A stretch of 37,049 nucleotides of DNA, taken from positions 1 through 37,049 of the forward strand of contig CAMWJF010000040.1 in NCBI GenBank assembly GCA_947174505.1, in the 5' to 3' direction. The number at the start of each line of letters is the position of its first letter. Position 1 is the stretch's first letter. The position numbers and the translations under genes were made by a program. The DNA is from an uncultured Lachnospiraceae bacterium (GTDB lineage: Bacteria; Bacillota; Clostridia; Lachnospirales; Lachnospiraceae). A model generated the notes under the pieces. That model saw only the letters and a list, made by a program, of their open reading frames with translations, did not search any database and had not been told where the DNA came from. Positions 1-9,155 of this stretch are shown piece by piece.

Positions 1-584
1 ATGAATACACAGATCACCGCGCTCGCCACAGGATCAAAAATCGGATACCCGAGCCTTGCGCCGCCGATACCGATCAGCGCGCCCACCGAGGAAAGCGCGT
101 CGGAGCGGTGATGCCATGCGTCCGCCATCAGCGCGCCGGAGTCGATCCGTCTGGCGTGTATTTTCGTGTACTGATACATGGCCTCCTTCACGACGATGGA
201 AACCACGGCCGCCACAAGCGCCAGTCTTCCCGGCACTCTCAGTCCGGCATAGCCGCCGCCCGTGATTTCCCTGATGGCCGTATACCCGATCCCTAAACCA
301 GTAAAGGCAAGAATGGTGGCAAGCACAATCGCCGCCACACACTCCAGCCGTTCATGCCCGTAAGGATGGTTCTTATCCGAATCCTTTCTGGATATCCGAA
401 TGCCTATGATCACCACAACGGTACTGAACACGTCCGACGCCGAATGGATGGCGTCGGAAATGATCGCGCCGGAATGGGCAAGAATACCCGCCAAAAGTTT
501 AAACACGGTCAGTCCGAAGTTGGCAATGATACTGACCGCCGAAACGCGCATGGCGACCCGCTCAAATTCCTCTTCCTTATGCAT
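1..584 (-). CDS. Cation diffusion facilitator (CDF) family transporter, C-terminus cut by window edge
   Basis: This reading frame is open from an ATG at 584 to the window edge and gives 194 residues of an integral membrane protein. Family hallmarks are visible: an N-terminal helix ending in SDAIHSASD (metal site of the first CDF helices), the loop HPYGHERLE, and a later helix with ADAWHHRSDALSS, the second aspartate/histidine metal site. CDF proteins export Zn2+, Fe2+, Mn2+ or Cd2+ against protons; the substrate cannot be told from this fragment. The start is supported by GGGGAGA upstream. It begins only 10 bp after the purB stop on the same strand, so it is probably the last visible gene of the purB transcript. 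The cytoplasmic C-terminal domain lies outside the window. Confidence 0.9.
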   Translation of the reverse strand, partial: MHKEEEFERVAMRVSAVSIIANFGLTVFKLLAGILAHSGAIISDAIHSASDVFSTVVVIIGIRISRKDSDKNHPYGHERLECVAAIVLATILAFTGLGIGYTAIREITGGGYAGLRVPGRLALVAAVVSIVVKEAMYQYTKIHARRIDSGALMADAWHHRSDALSSVGALIGIGGARLGYPIFDPVASAVICVF

Positions 585-594
585 CCTGTCTCCC

Positions 595-2046
595 CTACAC
601 TGTGATCTCCGCCTTCACGCCCAGAAGCTCCTTATTCTCCTCCAGAATCGGATTTACAATCTCCTTCAAGAACTTCTCCACCTGCAGCGGCGCACGCCCC
701 ACATAGTTGGAAGGTTCCATGGTCTTTTGCAGATCCTCCAGACTCATGTTAAAGGCGGGGTCAGCCGCAATCAGCTCCAGAAGATTATTCTCTTTCCCCT
801 CCTTCTTCACATTCGCCCCGGCAATCATGGAAAGCTCCCTGATCTTCTCGTGCAGTTCCTGCCTATTGCCACCGGCTTTGACAGCATCCATCATGATATT
901 CTCCGTGGCCATAAAGGGCAGTTCGCTCATCAGGCGCTTGGTTATCACTTTATCGTATACTACCAGCCCGTCCACCACATTCAGGCACAGATCCAGAATC
1001 CCGTCCACCGCCAGAAACGCCTCGGGAACGGACAGCCGCTTATTCGCCGAGTCGTCCAGCGTCCGCTCAAACCACTGGACAGAGGAAGTGATCGCCGGAT
1101 TCAGGGCGTCCACCATCACAAACCGGGCAAGGGAGGCAATGCGCTCACTGCGCATAGGGTTTCTCTTGTAAGCCATGGCCGAAGAACCGATCTGGCTCTT
1201 CTCAAAAGGCTCCTCCACCTCCTTTAAATGCTGGAGCAGGCGGATGTCGTTGGACATCTTGTGGGCGGATGCCGCGATACCTGCAAGTACGTTGCAGACT
1301 CTGGTGTCCACCTTGCGGGAATAGGTCTGCCCGGACACGGGATAACACTTCTCAAATCCCATCTTCTCCGCAATCATGGGATCGATTTTATCAATGGTTT
1401 CCTGATCGCCGTCAAAAAGCTCCTGAAAAGACGCCTGCGTGCCCGTGGTGCCCTTAGAGCCCAAAAGCTTGAGGCTTCCCAGCACATAGTCCAGATCCTC
1501 CAGATCCAGACAGAACTCCTGTGCCCAGAGGGTCGCCCGCTTTCCGACGGTGGTGGGCTGCGCAGGCTGGAAGTGGGTGAATGCCAGCGTCGGCAGCCCC
1601 CTGTATTCCTCCGCAAACTTCGCAAGCTCCGCGATCACGTTCACCAGCTTTTTCTTGACAAGCTTAAGCGCTTCGCGCATCACAATGATATCCGTATTGT
1701 CCCCCACATAGCAGGAGGTGGCTCCCAGATGAATAATGCCCGCCGCCTTGGGACACTGCTGCCCGTAGGCATAGACGTGGCTCATCACGTCGTGGCGCAC
1801 TTCCTTCTCCCTGGCCTTCGCCACATCGTAATTGATATCCTCCGCATGCTCCTTAAGCTCGTCGATCTGCTCCTGCGTGATGACAGGTCTGCCGTTCTGG
1901 GAAAGCCCCAGCTCCATCTCCGTCTCCGCAAGTGCAATCCACAGCCGCCGCCAGGTCCTGAATTTCATATCGGGAGAAAAAATATACTGCATCTCTCTGC
2001 TGGCATACCGCTCCGACAAGGGACTTACATATCTGTCTGTACTCAT
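595..2046 (-). CDS. purB: Adenylosuccinate lyase
   Basis: A 483-residue protein of the fumarase/aspartase superfamily. It cleaves SAICAR to AICAR and adenylosuccinate to AMP, both releasing fumarate, in cytoplasmic purine synthesis. The superfamily signature is visible as SSAMAYKRNPMRSER, the flexible catalytic loop with its serine, and HLGATS is the substrate-binding stretch near residue 107. I chose the ATG at 2046 (MSTDRYVSPLSERY) because AAAGGAAA lies 6-8 bases upstream and this is the usual N-terminus in clostridia. The ATG 33 bases further upstream would overlap the end of the preceding gene. It is downstream of the four-gene unknown block on the same strand with a 25-bp gap, so purB may be co-transcribed with it. 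Confidence 0.96.
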   Translation of the reverse strand: MSTDRYVSPLSERYASREMQYIFSPDMKFRTWRRLWIALAETEMELGLSQNGRPVITQEQIDELKEHAEDINYDVAKAREKEVRHDVMSHVYAYGQQCPKAAGIIHLGATSCYVGDNTDIIVMREALKLVKKKLVNVIAELAKFAEEYRGLPTLAFTHFQPAQPTTVGKRATLWAQEFCLDLEDLDYVLGSLKLLGSKGTTGTQASFQELFDGDQETIDKIDPMIAEKMGFEKCYPVSGQTYSRKVDTRVCNVLAGIAASAHKMSNDIRLLQHLKEVEEPFEKSQIGSSAMAYKRNPMRSERIASLARFVMVDALNPAITSSVQWFERTLDDSANKRLSVPEAFLAVDGILDLCLNVVDGLVVYDKVITKRLMSELPFMATENIMMDAVKAGGNRQELHEKIRELSMIAGANVKKEGKENNLLELIAADPAFNMSLEDLQKTMEPSNYVGRAPLQVEKFLKEIVNPILEENKELLGVKAEITV

Positions 2047-2071
2047 AATCCGTTTCCTTTCTGCCTCTTTT

Positions 2072-3253
2072 TCAGGCATTGAATTTCTGTTCGTATTCCT
2101 CCACCGTCTTCATAATCTCTTTTGCGTATTTCGGATATTTTTCCACCAGCGCCTTGATATCTTTCTGGGAGGTACCGGCCACCACTTCCCGGTTATAATC
2201 CATACGCCGTCTTAAGGACTGCCTGCGGATGATCAGGTTGTGCCGGATCTCCACCATCTCCTTGGAGTCGAGAATCGCTTCCGTCTGGTGCAGCCAGATG
2301 GCCGGGTCCTGTATCTGGTAGCATTTCAATATCTGTAGAAGCTCCTGTTCGCTGTAATCCAGATCCAGCTCCGCCCTCCGGAATTTCTCCCGCTCCTCCT
2401 TCTCGATTTTATAATTTTCCCACATTTCGGTCAGCTCTTTGGCGCTGTTCACGCCGTACTTCATATATAAATATTCGAGAAGATTGGTGTTATTCACATA
2501 GCGGATTTTTACTTTATTCTGCAGCAGGATGATTTTGTTAATACCGGTTTCCACCCTCCGCAATTCTTTTCGGGCGTCCATATGCTTCACATAGATCAGC
2601 GTGATCACAACCGCCGCCACCCCGGCCGTGAGAAGATACCCCAGCTTGGTATCCATGTCCAGGAAGAACTGTAAAAACAGCAGCAGCAGCACGCAGAGTC
2701 CCAGCGCGGTCACACAGATAATGGTCATGCCCTTGGTATCGGAAATCAGCCGCATCACCTCGCTCTTCCGATAGAGATAGGCGTGCTTCTCGCCTTCCAG
2801 ACGGCTTAAGTCCTTACGGATCAGTTCCTGATAATTCTCCGCGTCGGTGATCTTTGTGAAAGCCTCCTCCATCTGGTCTTCCATACGCTCCACCGTACGG
2901 TATTTCTCGTCTGTGATACGGCGGGGCCGCCCCATGAAGTCTGTCTTTCTCTCCTGCAGGAGGGACACGCGCTTCGCACAGTCCTTGAGCTGGTCGCTCT
3001 CCTCCGGCGGCAGCGCCTCGATCTCCTCCATGTCCTTTAAGTAGGAGGTGACCATGTTATATTCGAAGTTCAGGTTCTCTAATTCTTTCGTGGCGTCCGC
3101 GATCTTCTCCAGACAGTTTTTTACATAGTCGTTTCTCTGTTCCCTATTGTCAAAGTCTATCTCCCGCGAGGACTCCTCCTCTTCCCACTCTTCCTCGTCA
3201 TACTCGTCGTAATCCCTGCGGAATCTGTCAAGCAGTCTCTTAATAAAGCCCAT
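2072..3253 (-). CDS. Membrane-anchored coiled-coil protein of unknown function (fourth gene of the DUF5717 block)
   Basis: A 393-residue protein I do not recognise as a named family. Residues 1-30 combine a basic amphipathic start (MGFIKRLLDRFRR) with a very acidic run. Residues 40-170 are charged and predicted coiled coil. Two hydrophobic segments at about 176-197 and 204-222 should form a membrane hairpin, leaving both long charged arms in the cytoplasm. Residues 225-390 are again helical and charged. There is no signal peptide or catalytic motif. The start has a strong GGAGGAG seven bases upstream. It follows the TPR gene with an 18-bp gap, which suggests it anchors the soluble products of the preceding genes to the membrane (inference). 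Confidence 0.8.
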   Translation of the reverse strand: MGFIKRLLDRFRRDYDEYDEEEWEEEESSREIDFDNREQRNDYVKNCLEKIADATKELENLNFEYNMVTSYLKDMEEIEALPPEESDQLKDCAKRVSLLQERKTDFMGRPRRITDEKYRTVERMEDQMEEAFTKITDAENYQELIRKDLSRLEGEKHAYLYRKSEVMRLISDTKGMTIICVTALGLCVLLLLFLQFFLDMDTKLGYLLTAGVAAVVITLIYVKHMDARKELRRVETGINKIILLQNKVKIRYVNNTNLLEYLYMKYGVNSAKELTEMWENYKIEKEEREKFRRAELDLDYSEQELLQILKCYQIQDPAIWLHQTEAILDSKEMVEIRHNLIIRRQSLRRRMDYNREVVAGTSQKDIKALVEKYPKYAKEIMKTVEEYEQKFNA

Positions 3254-3271
3254 TTTTCTCCTCCACGTTCT

Positions 3272-4120
3272 CTATCTCATACTCCTGCGGTACTTTTCCT
3301 TCAGCCCCGCCGTCAGTTTCCCGATCTCCTCATAATAAGGCGTGGAGCTGCCAAGCGCGCCCGCACCCTCCTCCTTCATTACCTGATAAGTGACAAGCAT
3401 CCTGTTTTCGTCCGTTCCCTCAAAGGAACCTTCCGCGCGCTTCACCATCCGCTCTACCTCCAAAGACAGCTCATGGTACTCGGGATGCGCCGCGATATAA
3501 TCAATATATGCGTTCTCCTGCTGCCCCATACGCAGCGCGGCCAGATACATCTTAAGCCCCTCTCTCTTTCCGTCAGTCTCATAAGACTTCATGAACCAGT
3601 CGGCAGCCTGTCCGTAGAGAAACATGCCCGCGCACGCGACTCCCATATTATGATAGAGTCTCGCCAAAAGAAGTTTCTCATTCCCCGGCACCTCTCCGGC
3701 CAGACTCTGGTACTGCTGCAAAGCCGCCAGATACCGCTTTTCCCCGAGAAGATAATCAGCCTTCGCTTTCTGCCTTTCATAGGGGCTTAGTCCGTCGTTG
3801 CCCCTCACGATCTCTTCCGTCCTCTCAATCACGTCAGCCGGATAAATATTCACATACTCCAAAACCGCGCCCACATATGCCGCCGTGGAACCCCGTCTGT
3901 TTAACAGCGCGTCCAGCGTATGCGCCAGATCGCTTAAGCCGCACTCCTGTTCCAGCCACCTGACCATATCCCGCTGCATGACTTCCGCCTCCAGAAGCTC
4001 CGCCCTGTCCACAAACAGAAAGCACAGCTCCTCCACTGAATATAGGTTTACATAAAATCTTTCCATATAGTAGGGGTTTTTGGCCCTTCTCCCTGTCCCC
4101 AGAATCATCTGACCGTCCAT
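3272..4120 (-). CDS. TPR-like helical repeat protein of unknown function
   Basis: A 282-residue helical protein that resembles, from memory, a common uncharacterised Lachnospiraceae family. It starts with a short MILGTGRRAKNPYYMERF segment followed by YSVEELCFLF. The middle has paired amphipathic helices such as LYHNMGVACAGMFLYGQAADWFMKSYE, typical of tetratricopeptide repeats. TPR proteins are protein-binding scaffolds. An upstream in-frame ATG at 4198 would overlap the previous gene by 56 bp; I prefer the ATG at 4120, which starts 22 bp after the DUF5716-like stop, has GGGGA some distance upstream, and matches the N-terminus I remember for homologs. No catalytic residues are recognisable. 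The close spacing on both sides supports a joint role with its neighbours. Confidence 0.8.
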   Translation of the reverse strand: MDGQMILGTGRRAKNPYYMERFYVNLYSVEELCFLFVDRAELLEAEVMQRDMVRWLEQECGLSDLAHTLDALLNRRGSTAAYVGAVLEYVNIYPADVIERTEEIVRGNDGLSPYERQKAKADYLLGEKRYLAALQQYQSLAGEVPGNEKLLLARLYHNMGVACAGMFLYGQAADWFMKSYETDGKREGLKMYLAALRMGQQENAYIDYIAAHPEYHELSLEVERMVKRAEGSFEGTDENRMLVTYQVMKEEGAGALGSSTPYYEEIGKLTAGLKEKYRRSMR

Positions 4121-4142
4121 CTTCTTTTCCGTTCCCCTTCGC

Positions 4143-5456
4143 TTATAAAAGCTGAAACGACTCCTCCCACTTCTGCCCTCCGGCCGGGAAAAATTCACCC
4201 AGTCCCAGATCCGTCACCGTCACTGTCACCGTGTCGGCGGAAACCATCGCCACGTCCAGCGCATATCTGGTAAAGGGCGCTCCCGTCTCTCTCGCCCCCG
4301 CAAGGGGAATCGTCCTTGTCTGTGGGTTCTTCCCGGTAAGCGGTGTCACAACGAAGGAAACTTCCTTTTCCTTACCGAGAAGAATCTCGCAGGACTTATG
4401 CAGCTCGTACCAGTTCTCCCCGGCGTCCAAAAGCGCGTAATAAGATTCCTTTCCCTGCCGCAGCACCCGCATGCCGACATTGGCCTTCAATTTATCCTCT
4501 CCCAGAAAGATATGGGCCTTCCCTGCCTCGCTGGTGTCAAATTTCTCCAAAAGGCTGTAGACCGCCCCCCGGCTGTACAGATTATTTCCCTGAAACACAC
4601 GCCTGTTCCGGCAGAGAAACTGTAATGACTTTTTATGCCACTCCTCCCGGAAGCCATCCCCCAGCAGATAGGCCGAGGAGACGATCCGCCCTTCGCAGAG
4701 CTTCTCCAGAATCCCCAGAAACCGTTCATCCGCCAGCCGGAAGGCATCCTCCTTCACAGCCTCCTCCTCATCCTCCTCAGGCACCACCAGCGTCTCATAG
4801 CTTGCCTCCTCGATCAGCGTCACGATGGGCGTGGTCCGCTTGTTGCACTCCATACGGTAGGTTTTTAAATATCTGCCGTCATGCTCGCAGACCACCACCT
4901 GATAGGCCCACAGCTCCGGGGGCTGGTACAGCATAAAAGAGTAAAGACTCTCCGTATGGCTCTGGAAATAAATGTGCTCCGTCCTTACCTGCAGATTGGC
5001 CGCCACCTGTAAAAGAATCTCCACCATGCGGTCATCCATCTTATCTACCGTAAAGAGTAAGGCGCCAATGTGCTCCACCGGGACAATAAAGCTCATAAGT
5101 CCCAGACTTCTTCTGATAAAGAGGGTCAGTAGCGCAACCGGGTCATACGTCTCCCCATCCAGTTCCATCTCCGTCCCCTTTCTGGCAAGGGTCAGAATTT
5201 CATCCACCGGGCACATGGTTTCCTCATCGGCGCTCTTGACCGCCTCCTTACCATAGAGCCACTGGTTCGTCCCTTTTCGTTTACATAACACAAAAGGAAT
5301 ATTATACTGCTTCGTCCCCACAACCGGCGCAACCGTCTCCACATCCCCCTCGCCAAAGAGACAGTAGCTGATCTGGGCGTACCGCTCCCCCAGGTCATAC
5401 CCCACAAACACACTTCCCTTATGCGGTTTGCCTTCTTCTTTTGCGCTTAAAAACAT
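4143..5456 (-). CDS. Degenerate actin/Hsp70-fold protein, DUF5716-like
   Basis: A 437-residue cytoplasmic protein. Residues 17-30 (FVGYDLGERYAQIS) resemble the phosphate-1 loop of Hsp70/actin ATPases, but the usual DLGTT is DLGER. It is followed by YNIPFVLCKRKGTNQWLYG, like the Hsp70 strand leading to GEEA, by a middle stretch parallel to the Hsp70 second phosphate region (GALLFTVDKMDDRMVEILL), and by SAYLLGDGF in place of the adenosine motif. The loss of several nucleotide contacts suggests weak or absent ATPase activity. From memory it fits the DUF5716 family; no search was run. I start at the ATG at 5456 because GGAGG lies five bases upstream; the ATG at 5468 has no ribosome site. It lies between the DUF5717-like and TPR genes. 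Confidence 0.78.
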   Translation of the reverse strand: MFLSAKEEGKPHKGSVFVGYDLGERYAQISYCLFGEGDVETVAPVVGTKQYNIPFVLCKRKGTNQWLYGKEAVKSADEETMCPVDEILTLARKGTEMELDGETYDPVALLTLFIRRSLGLMSFIVPVEHIGALLFTVDKMDDRMVEILLQVAANLQVRTEHIYFQSHTESLYSFMLYQPPELWAYQVVVCEHDGRYLKTYRMECNKRTTPIVTLIEEASYETLVVPEEDEEEAVKEDAFRLADERFLGILEKLCEGRIVSSAYLLGDGFREEWHKKSLQFLCRNRRVFQGNNLYSRGAVYSLLEKFDTSEAGKAHIFLGEDKLKANVGMRVLRQGKESYYALLDAGENWYELHKSCEILLGKEKEVSFVVTPLTGKNPQTRTIPLAGARETGAPFTRYALDVAMVSADTVTVTVTDLGLGEFFPAGGQKWEESFQLL

Positions 5457-5499
5457 ACCAACCTCCATGCCGCTGCCTCACAGCGACACAAATCTGTGC

Positions 5500-5595
5500 G
5501 GAGAACGCCGTATTTCAGGCATTCTCCCGCGCAAGATTTAGTACTTCCTGGTGTCCCGTCCAATGGCGGGACATCTTTGGAAGTACTTCTTGCGC
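5500..5595. repeat. Intergenic double-hairpin element between the DUF5717-like and DUF5716-like genes
   Basis: Two hairpins occupy almost the whole gap. The first is GGAGAA-c-GCC (5500-5509) pairing with GGC-a-TTCTCC (5518-5527). The second is long: GCGCAAG (5529-5535) pairs with CTTGCGC (5589-5595), AGTACTTCC (5540-5548) with GGAAGTACT (5579-5587), and TGTCCCG (5552-5558) with CGGGACA (5567-5573), giving 23 base pairs in three blocks. No T-run follows on the minus strand, so it is not a standard terminator. It begins three bases after the DUF5717 stop. It could be an RNA processing or stabilising structure that sets different levels of the two genes, or a small non-coding repeat. Confidence 0.75.
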
Positions 5596-5597
5596 TG

Positions 5598-8500
5598 TTA
5601 ACGCACGGTGAAAATCTGGTCCACCATGTGATCCTGTCTGAAATACGTCGACAGCAGATCATTCACCGTATCGTAATCCTGCAGGGTCTTCCCGATCATG
5701 ATATCATTCAGAATGCCAAATCTCCCCTCCGGGATGTCCTCCCCGGCGTCGCCCTTCCGAATCACGTCGCTCACCACAAGCTGCTCCCCGGCCTCCGATT
5801 CCTCCGTAATATAATACCTAAGCTGCTCACCGAAAAACAGGATGAAGTCCCTCACACAGATGCCGCCGAACATATCACGCATCTCCTCATGGGTGTACTC
5901 CTCCCCGCCTGCGCCCTCCTCCTGAATCATATAGTGGATCATCACCCGCGCGCCGGTAGTTGTCCGGTATTCCACCATGGTCTTATCCAGATAGGCGCCA
6001 AGCTGCGGCGCACAGCCAAAATAATTCCGGTAGAAAGGCATCACAATCCCCTGCGAGAGAAGCGACTCCAAAAAGTCGCCGCAAGGCTTCTGTACCTCCC
6101 CGTCCCGCTCCCTGTCCGCATAGTAACGCAGATAGGCGATCCGGCAGACCGGATGAATCGGCGCCTCCTCCTGGTAGAGCTGCCGCACGCTCTCAAACAC
6201 GTAAGGATCTGTGTCCGCATCCTTCACCACGTAATCATAACAGCAGGCCGACACAAAGGCGGCCCGGACCCGTTCACTGCCGCCGCACTTCGTATAAGAA
6301 CGGAAAATATCCAGCCACTCTTCCACCCGGACACCCGTATATAACATCTGCACCAGCATCCGTTCGCACAGCCTGTAAGTATCCACGCCGAAGTCTTCCG
6401 CAAGCCTCCATATATCCCGCATCTGCCCGATGTTCCCGTTAAACCAGCGCACCAGATAATCAAGTACATTGTCGTCATACTTGCCCTTCTGCACCACATA
6501 GAGGAGCATCCCCGTCAGCAGCGGCTCCTCCTCTGTCTCCGTCAGGTCCAAAAGCCGGCTGCCCAGCTTAAGCAGTGTTTTCGCATCCATATCGTAAGGC
6601 CCGAAGCATCTGACCCACCCGCAGGCCTCCTCGTACATGCCCCGGCTTACGAGAAAGCGCACGATCTTTCCCCGGTCGCGCCGACTCACATCTTCCGGGT
6701 GCAGCATAAGCAGATACTCGTCCAATTCCCGCATTCTGTCCCTTTCATAGTAAAAGTCTACCATCATGGGATGGATTTTTCTCTTTTCCTCTTCCTCAAT
6801 CCGCTCCGATGCGGACAGCAGCGCGAAGAGATCCGCATTGTCATCCTGTACCACAAACGTATGCTGTTTTGCATAGCAGGCATAAACCGCATAGCCCAGA
6901 TGATTTCTCACAAATGGAGCGATCATCAGCGCAAGCCCGGACGGCTTCATCAGCGCCTCCATGGAATACGCCATGCCCGCCGAAAAAAAGTTTCCCTCGC
7001 CGTCTCCCAAAAGCACCCGGCAGTCGTTGTCATAGACCGGCACGAAAGCCCTGCCCTCCGTCATGGGAAAACGCTTGATATCAGACCGGCAGGCGTATGC
7101 CAGCAGCACTTCCCTGGCATTCTCCGCCTCCGTTCTGACCTCCCGCATAAAAAGCAGGGAAACAAGCGAACGGGCTGTCTGCTCGTCGATCATGGAAGCT
7201 GTCAGGAGACTGTCGTAAAGATAGGCCAGATCCCGGTTGATTCTGCCCCGGCCGATCTGCTCCAGCACAAATCGTTCCATGGCCGTTATGTAGTTTACAT
7301 AAATATCCGTCAGTTCCTCCCGGTGCCTGTATACATAGGCATAGAGATAGGCTGTGACCTCATAGTGCAGATCGCTTCTGTACGCAAAATACAAAAGCAC
7401 CATCTTCGGCAGCTCCCCGTCAAAGTCCCAGGGAAGCGACATCATATAATATTCGTAAAGTCTGGTGATGCGCAGATTTTCCTCCACACCCGCCAGATAC
7501 CACGGAAAGTATGCCTCCCCGCTGCGGTTTCCCTTGATGAGCAGGGTACAGATTTCGTGCAGGACCTCCTTGTGGGGAATCAGCTCATAGCAGCCCTTCA
7601 GAATACGGAACAGACTCTCGGAATAGCCCTTCTTCTGCCCGGCAAGATACACCACCTGCAGAAGAATCTCCTCCTGCATGACCCCATTTTTGACCACATA
7701 GGTCAATATCTGTTCCTCAAAAAGATCCAGCTTGCGCAGCATGGCGGGATTCATACAGAGAATGTTCCATGCCTCAATATATATCATCGGAGAGGTACAG
7801 TGATGGATAAACAGCTCCTCCAGAAGCAGCCATCTGCGGGAAACGCTCTTCACATACTCCTCAGACAGATAGAGCAGCAGCCATGCGATCCGCCAGTCTC
7901 CCTTCCTCCGGCTGTAAATCTGCGAAACCGTCTCCGCCACCTCGTCCACATAGGAATCCTCCTCACTGGTGAGTGTGGTCAGGTAGAGATAATAACACCA
8001 CAGCGCCGGATTTTCCTCCCGTTCCGCCATCACCCGTTCCCGCAGCTTCTCAATCTGCCATTTCGCCTCGTTCCCCCGCTCCAGGGATAAGAGCATCTGC
8101 CCCCGGAACAGCTTCACCGCTATATCCTTATCGTCGAGCTGTTCCATGCGGGTCAGGAGCTTCTCCGTCTCCGCAAGCCACGTGGTCTTCCCGATCTTTT
8201 TCAGGCGGTGCGCCTGATAGTACTCCATCAGCTTCACCGTGAGCTGTTTCTTTTCCCTCTTTGTCCCATGCTTTCTGAGCCCGGACACGCGCTGCACCAC
8301 GGTGACGGGAATCCGTAACGCCCCGTTCTCCCGCACCAGCACAATCGCACCGTAATTATTGCCGCCATGCAGCTTTTCCGGATCGATCCGATAGTAGAGC
8401 CGGTAAATATTATCCGTAAAGGAATCCTCCCCCGCAGTCTCCTCCTGCAGCTTTAAAAACTCCCCTTCCGCCTGAAACCGCAGTCTCGTATACCCCCAGC

Positions 8501-9149
8501 CGTTCCGGTTTATGACAAGGGCAAAACGCGCGTCCCCGGACGGGTCTTCCAGCCGGATCTCACTCTCCTCCGTCAGAAACTCCACCGGCTTTTTCTTATG
8601 GATTTCCTGCAGGAACTCCTCCACGTTGTGCTCGTTGCCGTCCACCGCGGAAAGCCCCTTGTAAGCCGCATAATACTGCCTGTCGTGTCCCGTAAACACC
8701 TTTTTGAAACGGGGCTCGTAAAAGAGAGCAACCGCCTCCGCCCAATTGCTTCTGGCCAGATTCGTAAAATGAAAAAGGTTCTTTATTTCCCCGAGGCTTG
8801 AGGTCATTTCATCCGCAAGCACCGTCACCTGAAAGGGCAGCTCATACTCCCCCCTGTTCGAGACAATGGAAAAAGAGCCGGAAACCTCCTGTCCCGCCTC
8901 CATCCCGGCAGCATCAAAGCGGTAAAGGATCTCGTCCTCACTGCCGCCAAAGCGTTTTGTGACACAGGTCATGCGGAGGTCTGACGCCGCCACCGTCCCT
9001 TCCGTCACCACACCCTCCGGCCCGTACACGAAAAAAGACCCCTCGCAGGCCGTATCTGCCTGAAGGGACAGAGTAACGCGCGGGCAGGAAAAGTCCAGGG
9101 AACCGTCACCAGTATGAAATTTACCCTCTAAAATCTCGTCCACTACCAT
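5598..9149 (-). CDS. Very large DUF5717-like protein with N-terminal beta domain and helical solenoid
   Basis: An 1183-residue protein with no signal peptide or membrane segment. Residues 1-270 are beta-rich, with Ig-like stretches (LDFSCPRVTLSLQADTACEG, then VSGSFSIVSNRGEYELPFQV). From about residue 300 to the end it is a long alpha solenoid of paired helices, TPR-like in style (for example LRKHGTKREKKQLTVKLMEYY and YVKNGVMQEEILLQ). The size and layout recall DUF5717 proteins of Lachnospiraceae, by memory only. No catalytic motif is recognisable. It is the first gene of the unit. The start is fixed by an in-frame TGA 14 bases upstream: only ATG 9149 or GTG 9143 can initiate, and neither has a Shine-Dalgarno sequence. 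Confidence 0.85.
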   Translation of the reverse strand: MVVDEILEGKFHTGDGSLDFSCPRVTLSLQADTACEGSFFVYGPEGVVTEGTVAASDLRMTCVTKRFGGSEDEILYRFDAAGMEAGQEVSGSFSIVSNRGEYELPFQVTVLADEMTSSLGEIKNLFHFTNLARSNWAEAVALFYEPRFKKVFTGHDRQYYAAYKGLSAVDGNEHNVEEFLQEIHKKKPVEFLTEESEIRLEDPSGDARFALVINRNGWGYTRLRFQAEGEFLKLQEETAGEDSFTDNIYRLYYRIDPEKLHGGNNYGAIVLVRENGALRIPVTVVQRVSGLRKHGTKREKKQLTVKLMEYYQAHRLKKIGKTTWLAETEKLLTRMEQLDDKDIAVKLFRGQMLLSLERGNEAKWQIEKLRERVMAEREENPALWCYYLYLTTLTSEEDSYVDEVAETVSQIYSRRKGDWRIAWLLLYLSEEYVKSVSRRWLLLEELFIHHCTSPMIYIEAWNILCMNPAMLRKLDLFEEQILTYVVKNGVMQEEILLQVVYLAGQKKGYSESLFRILKGCYELIPHKEVLHEICTLLIKGNRSGEAYFPWYLAGVEENLRITRLYEYYMMSLPWDFDGELPKMVLLYFAYRSDLHYEVTAYLYAYVYRHREELTDIYVNYITAMERFVLEQIGRGRINRDLAYLYDSLLTASMIDEQTARSLVSLLFMREVRTEAENAREVLLAYACRSDIKRFPMTEGRAFVPVYDNDCRVLLGDGEGNFFSAGMAYSMEALMKPSGLALMIAPFVRNHLGYAVYACYAKQHTFVVQDDNADLFALLSASERIEEEEKRKIHPMMVDFYYERDRMRELDEYLLMLHPEDVSRRDRGKIVRFLVSRGMYEEACGWVRCFGPYDMDAKTLLKLGSRLLDLTETEEEPLLTGMLLYVVQKGKYDDNVLDYLVRWFNGNIGQMRDIWRLAEDFGVDTYRLCERMLVQMLYTGVRVEEWLDIFRSYTKCGGSERVRAAFVSACCYDYVVKDADTDPYVFESVRQLYQEEAPIHPVCRIAYLRYYADRERDGEVQKPCGDFLESLLSQGIVMPFYRNYFGCAPQLGAYLDKTMVEYRTTTGARVMIHYMIQEEGAGGEEYTHEEMRDMFGGICVRDFILFFGEQLRYYITEESEAGEQLVVSDVIRKGDAGEDIPEGRFGILNDIMIGKTLQDYDTVNDLLSTYFRQDHMVDQIFTVR

Positions 9150-9155
9150 ACCGAT

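Noticed and set aside
6699..8090. Long plus-strand open frame inside the DUF5717-like gene
   Set aside because: It is a shadow of the minus-strand gene: Arg/His/Gln-rich, with no recognisable domain and no ribosome site.
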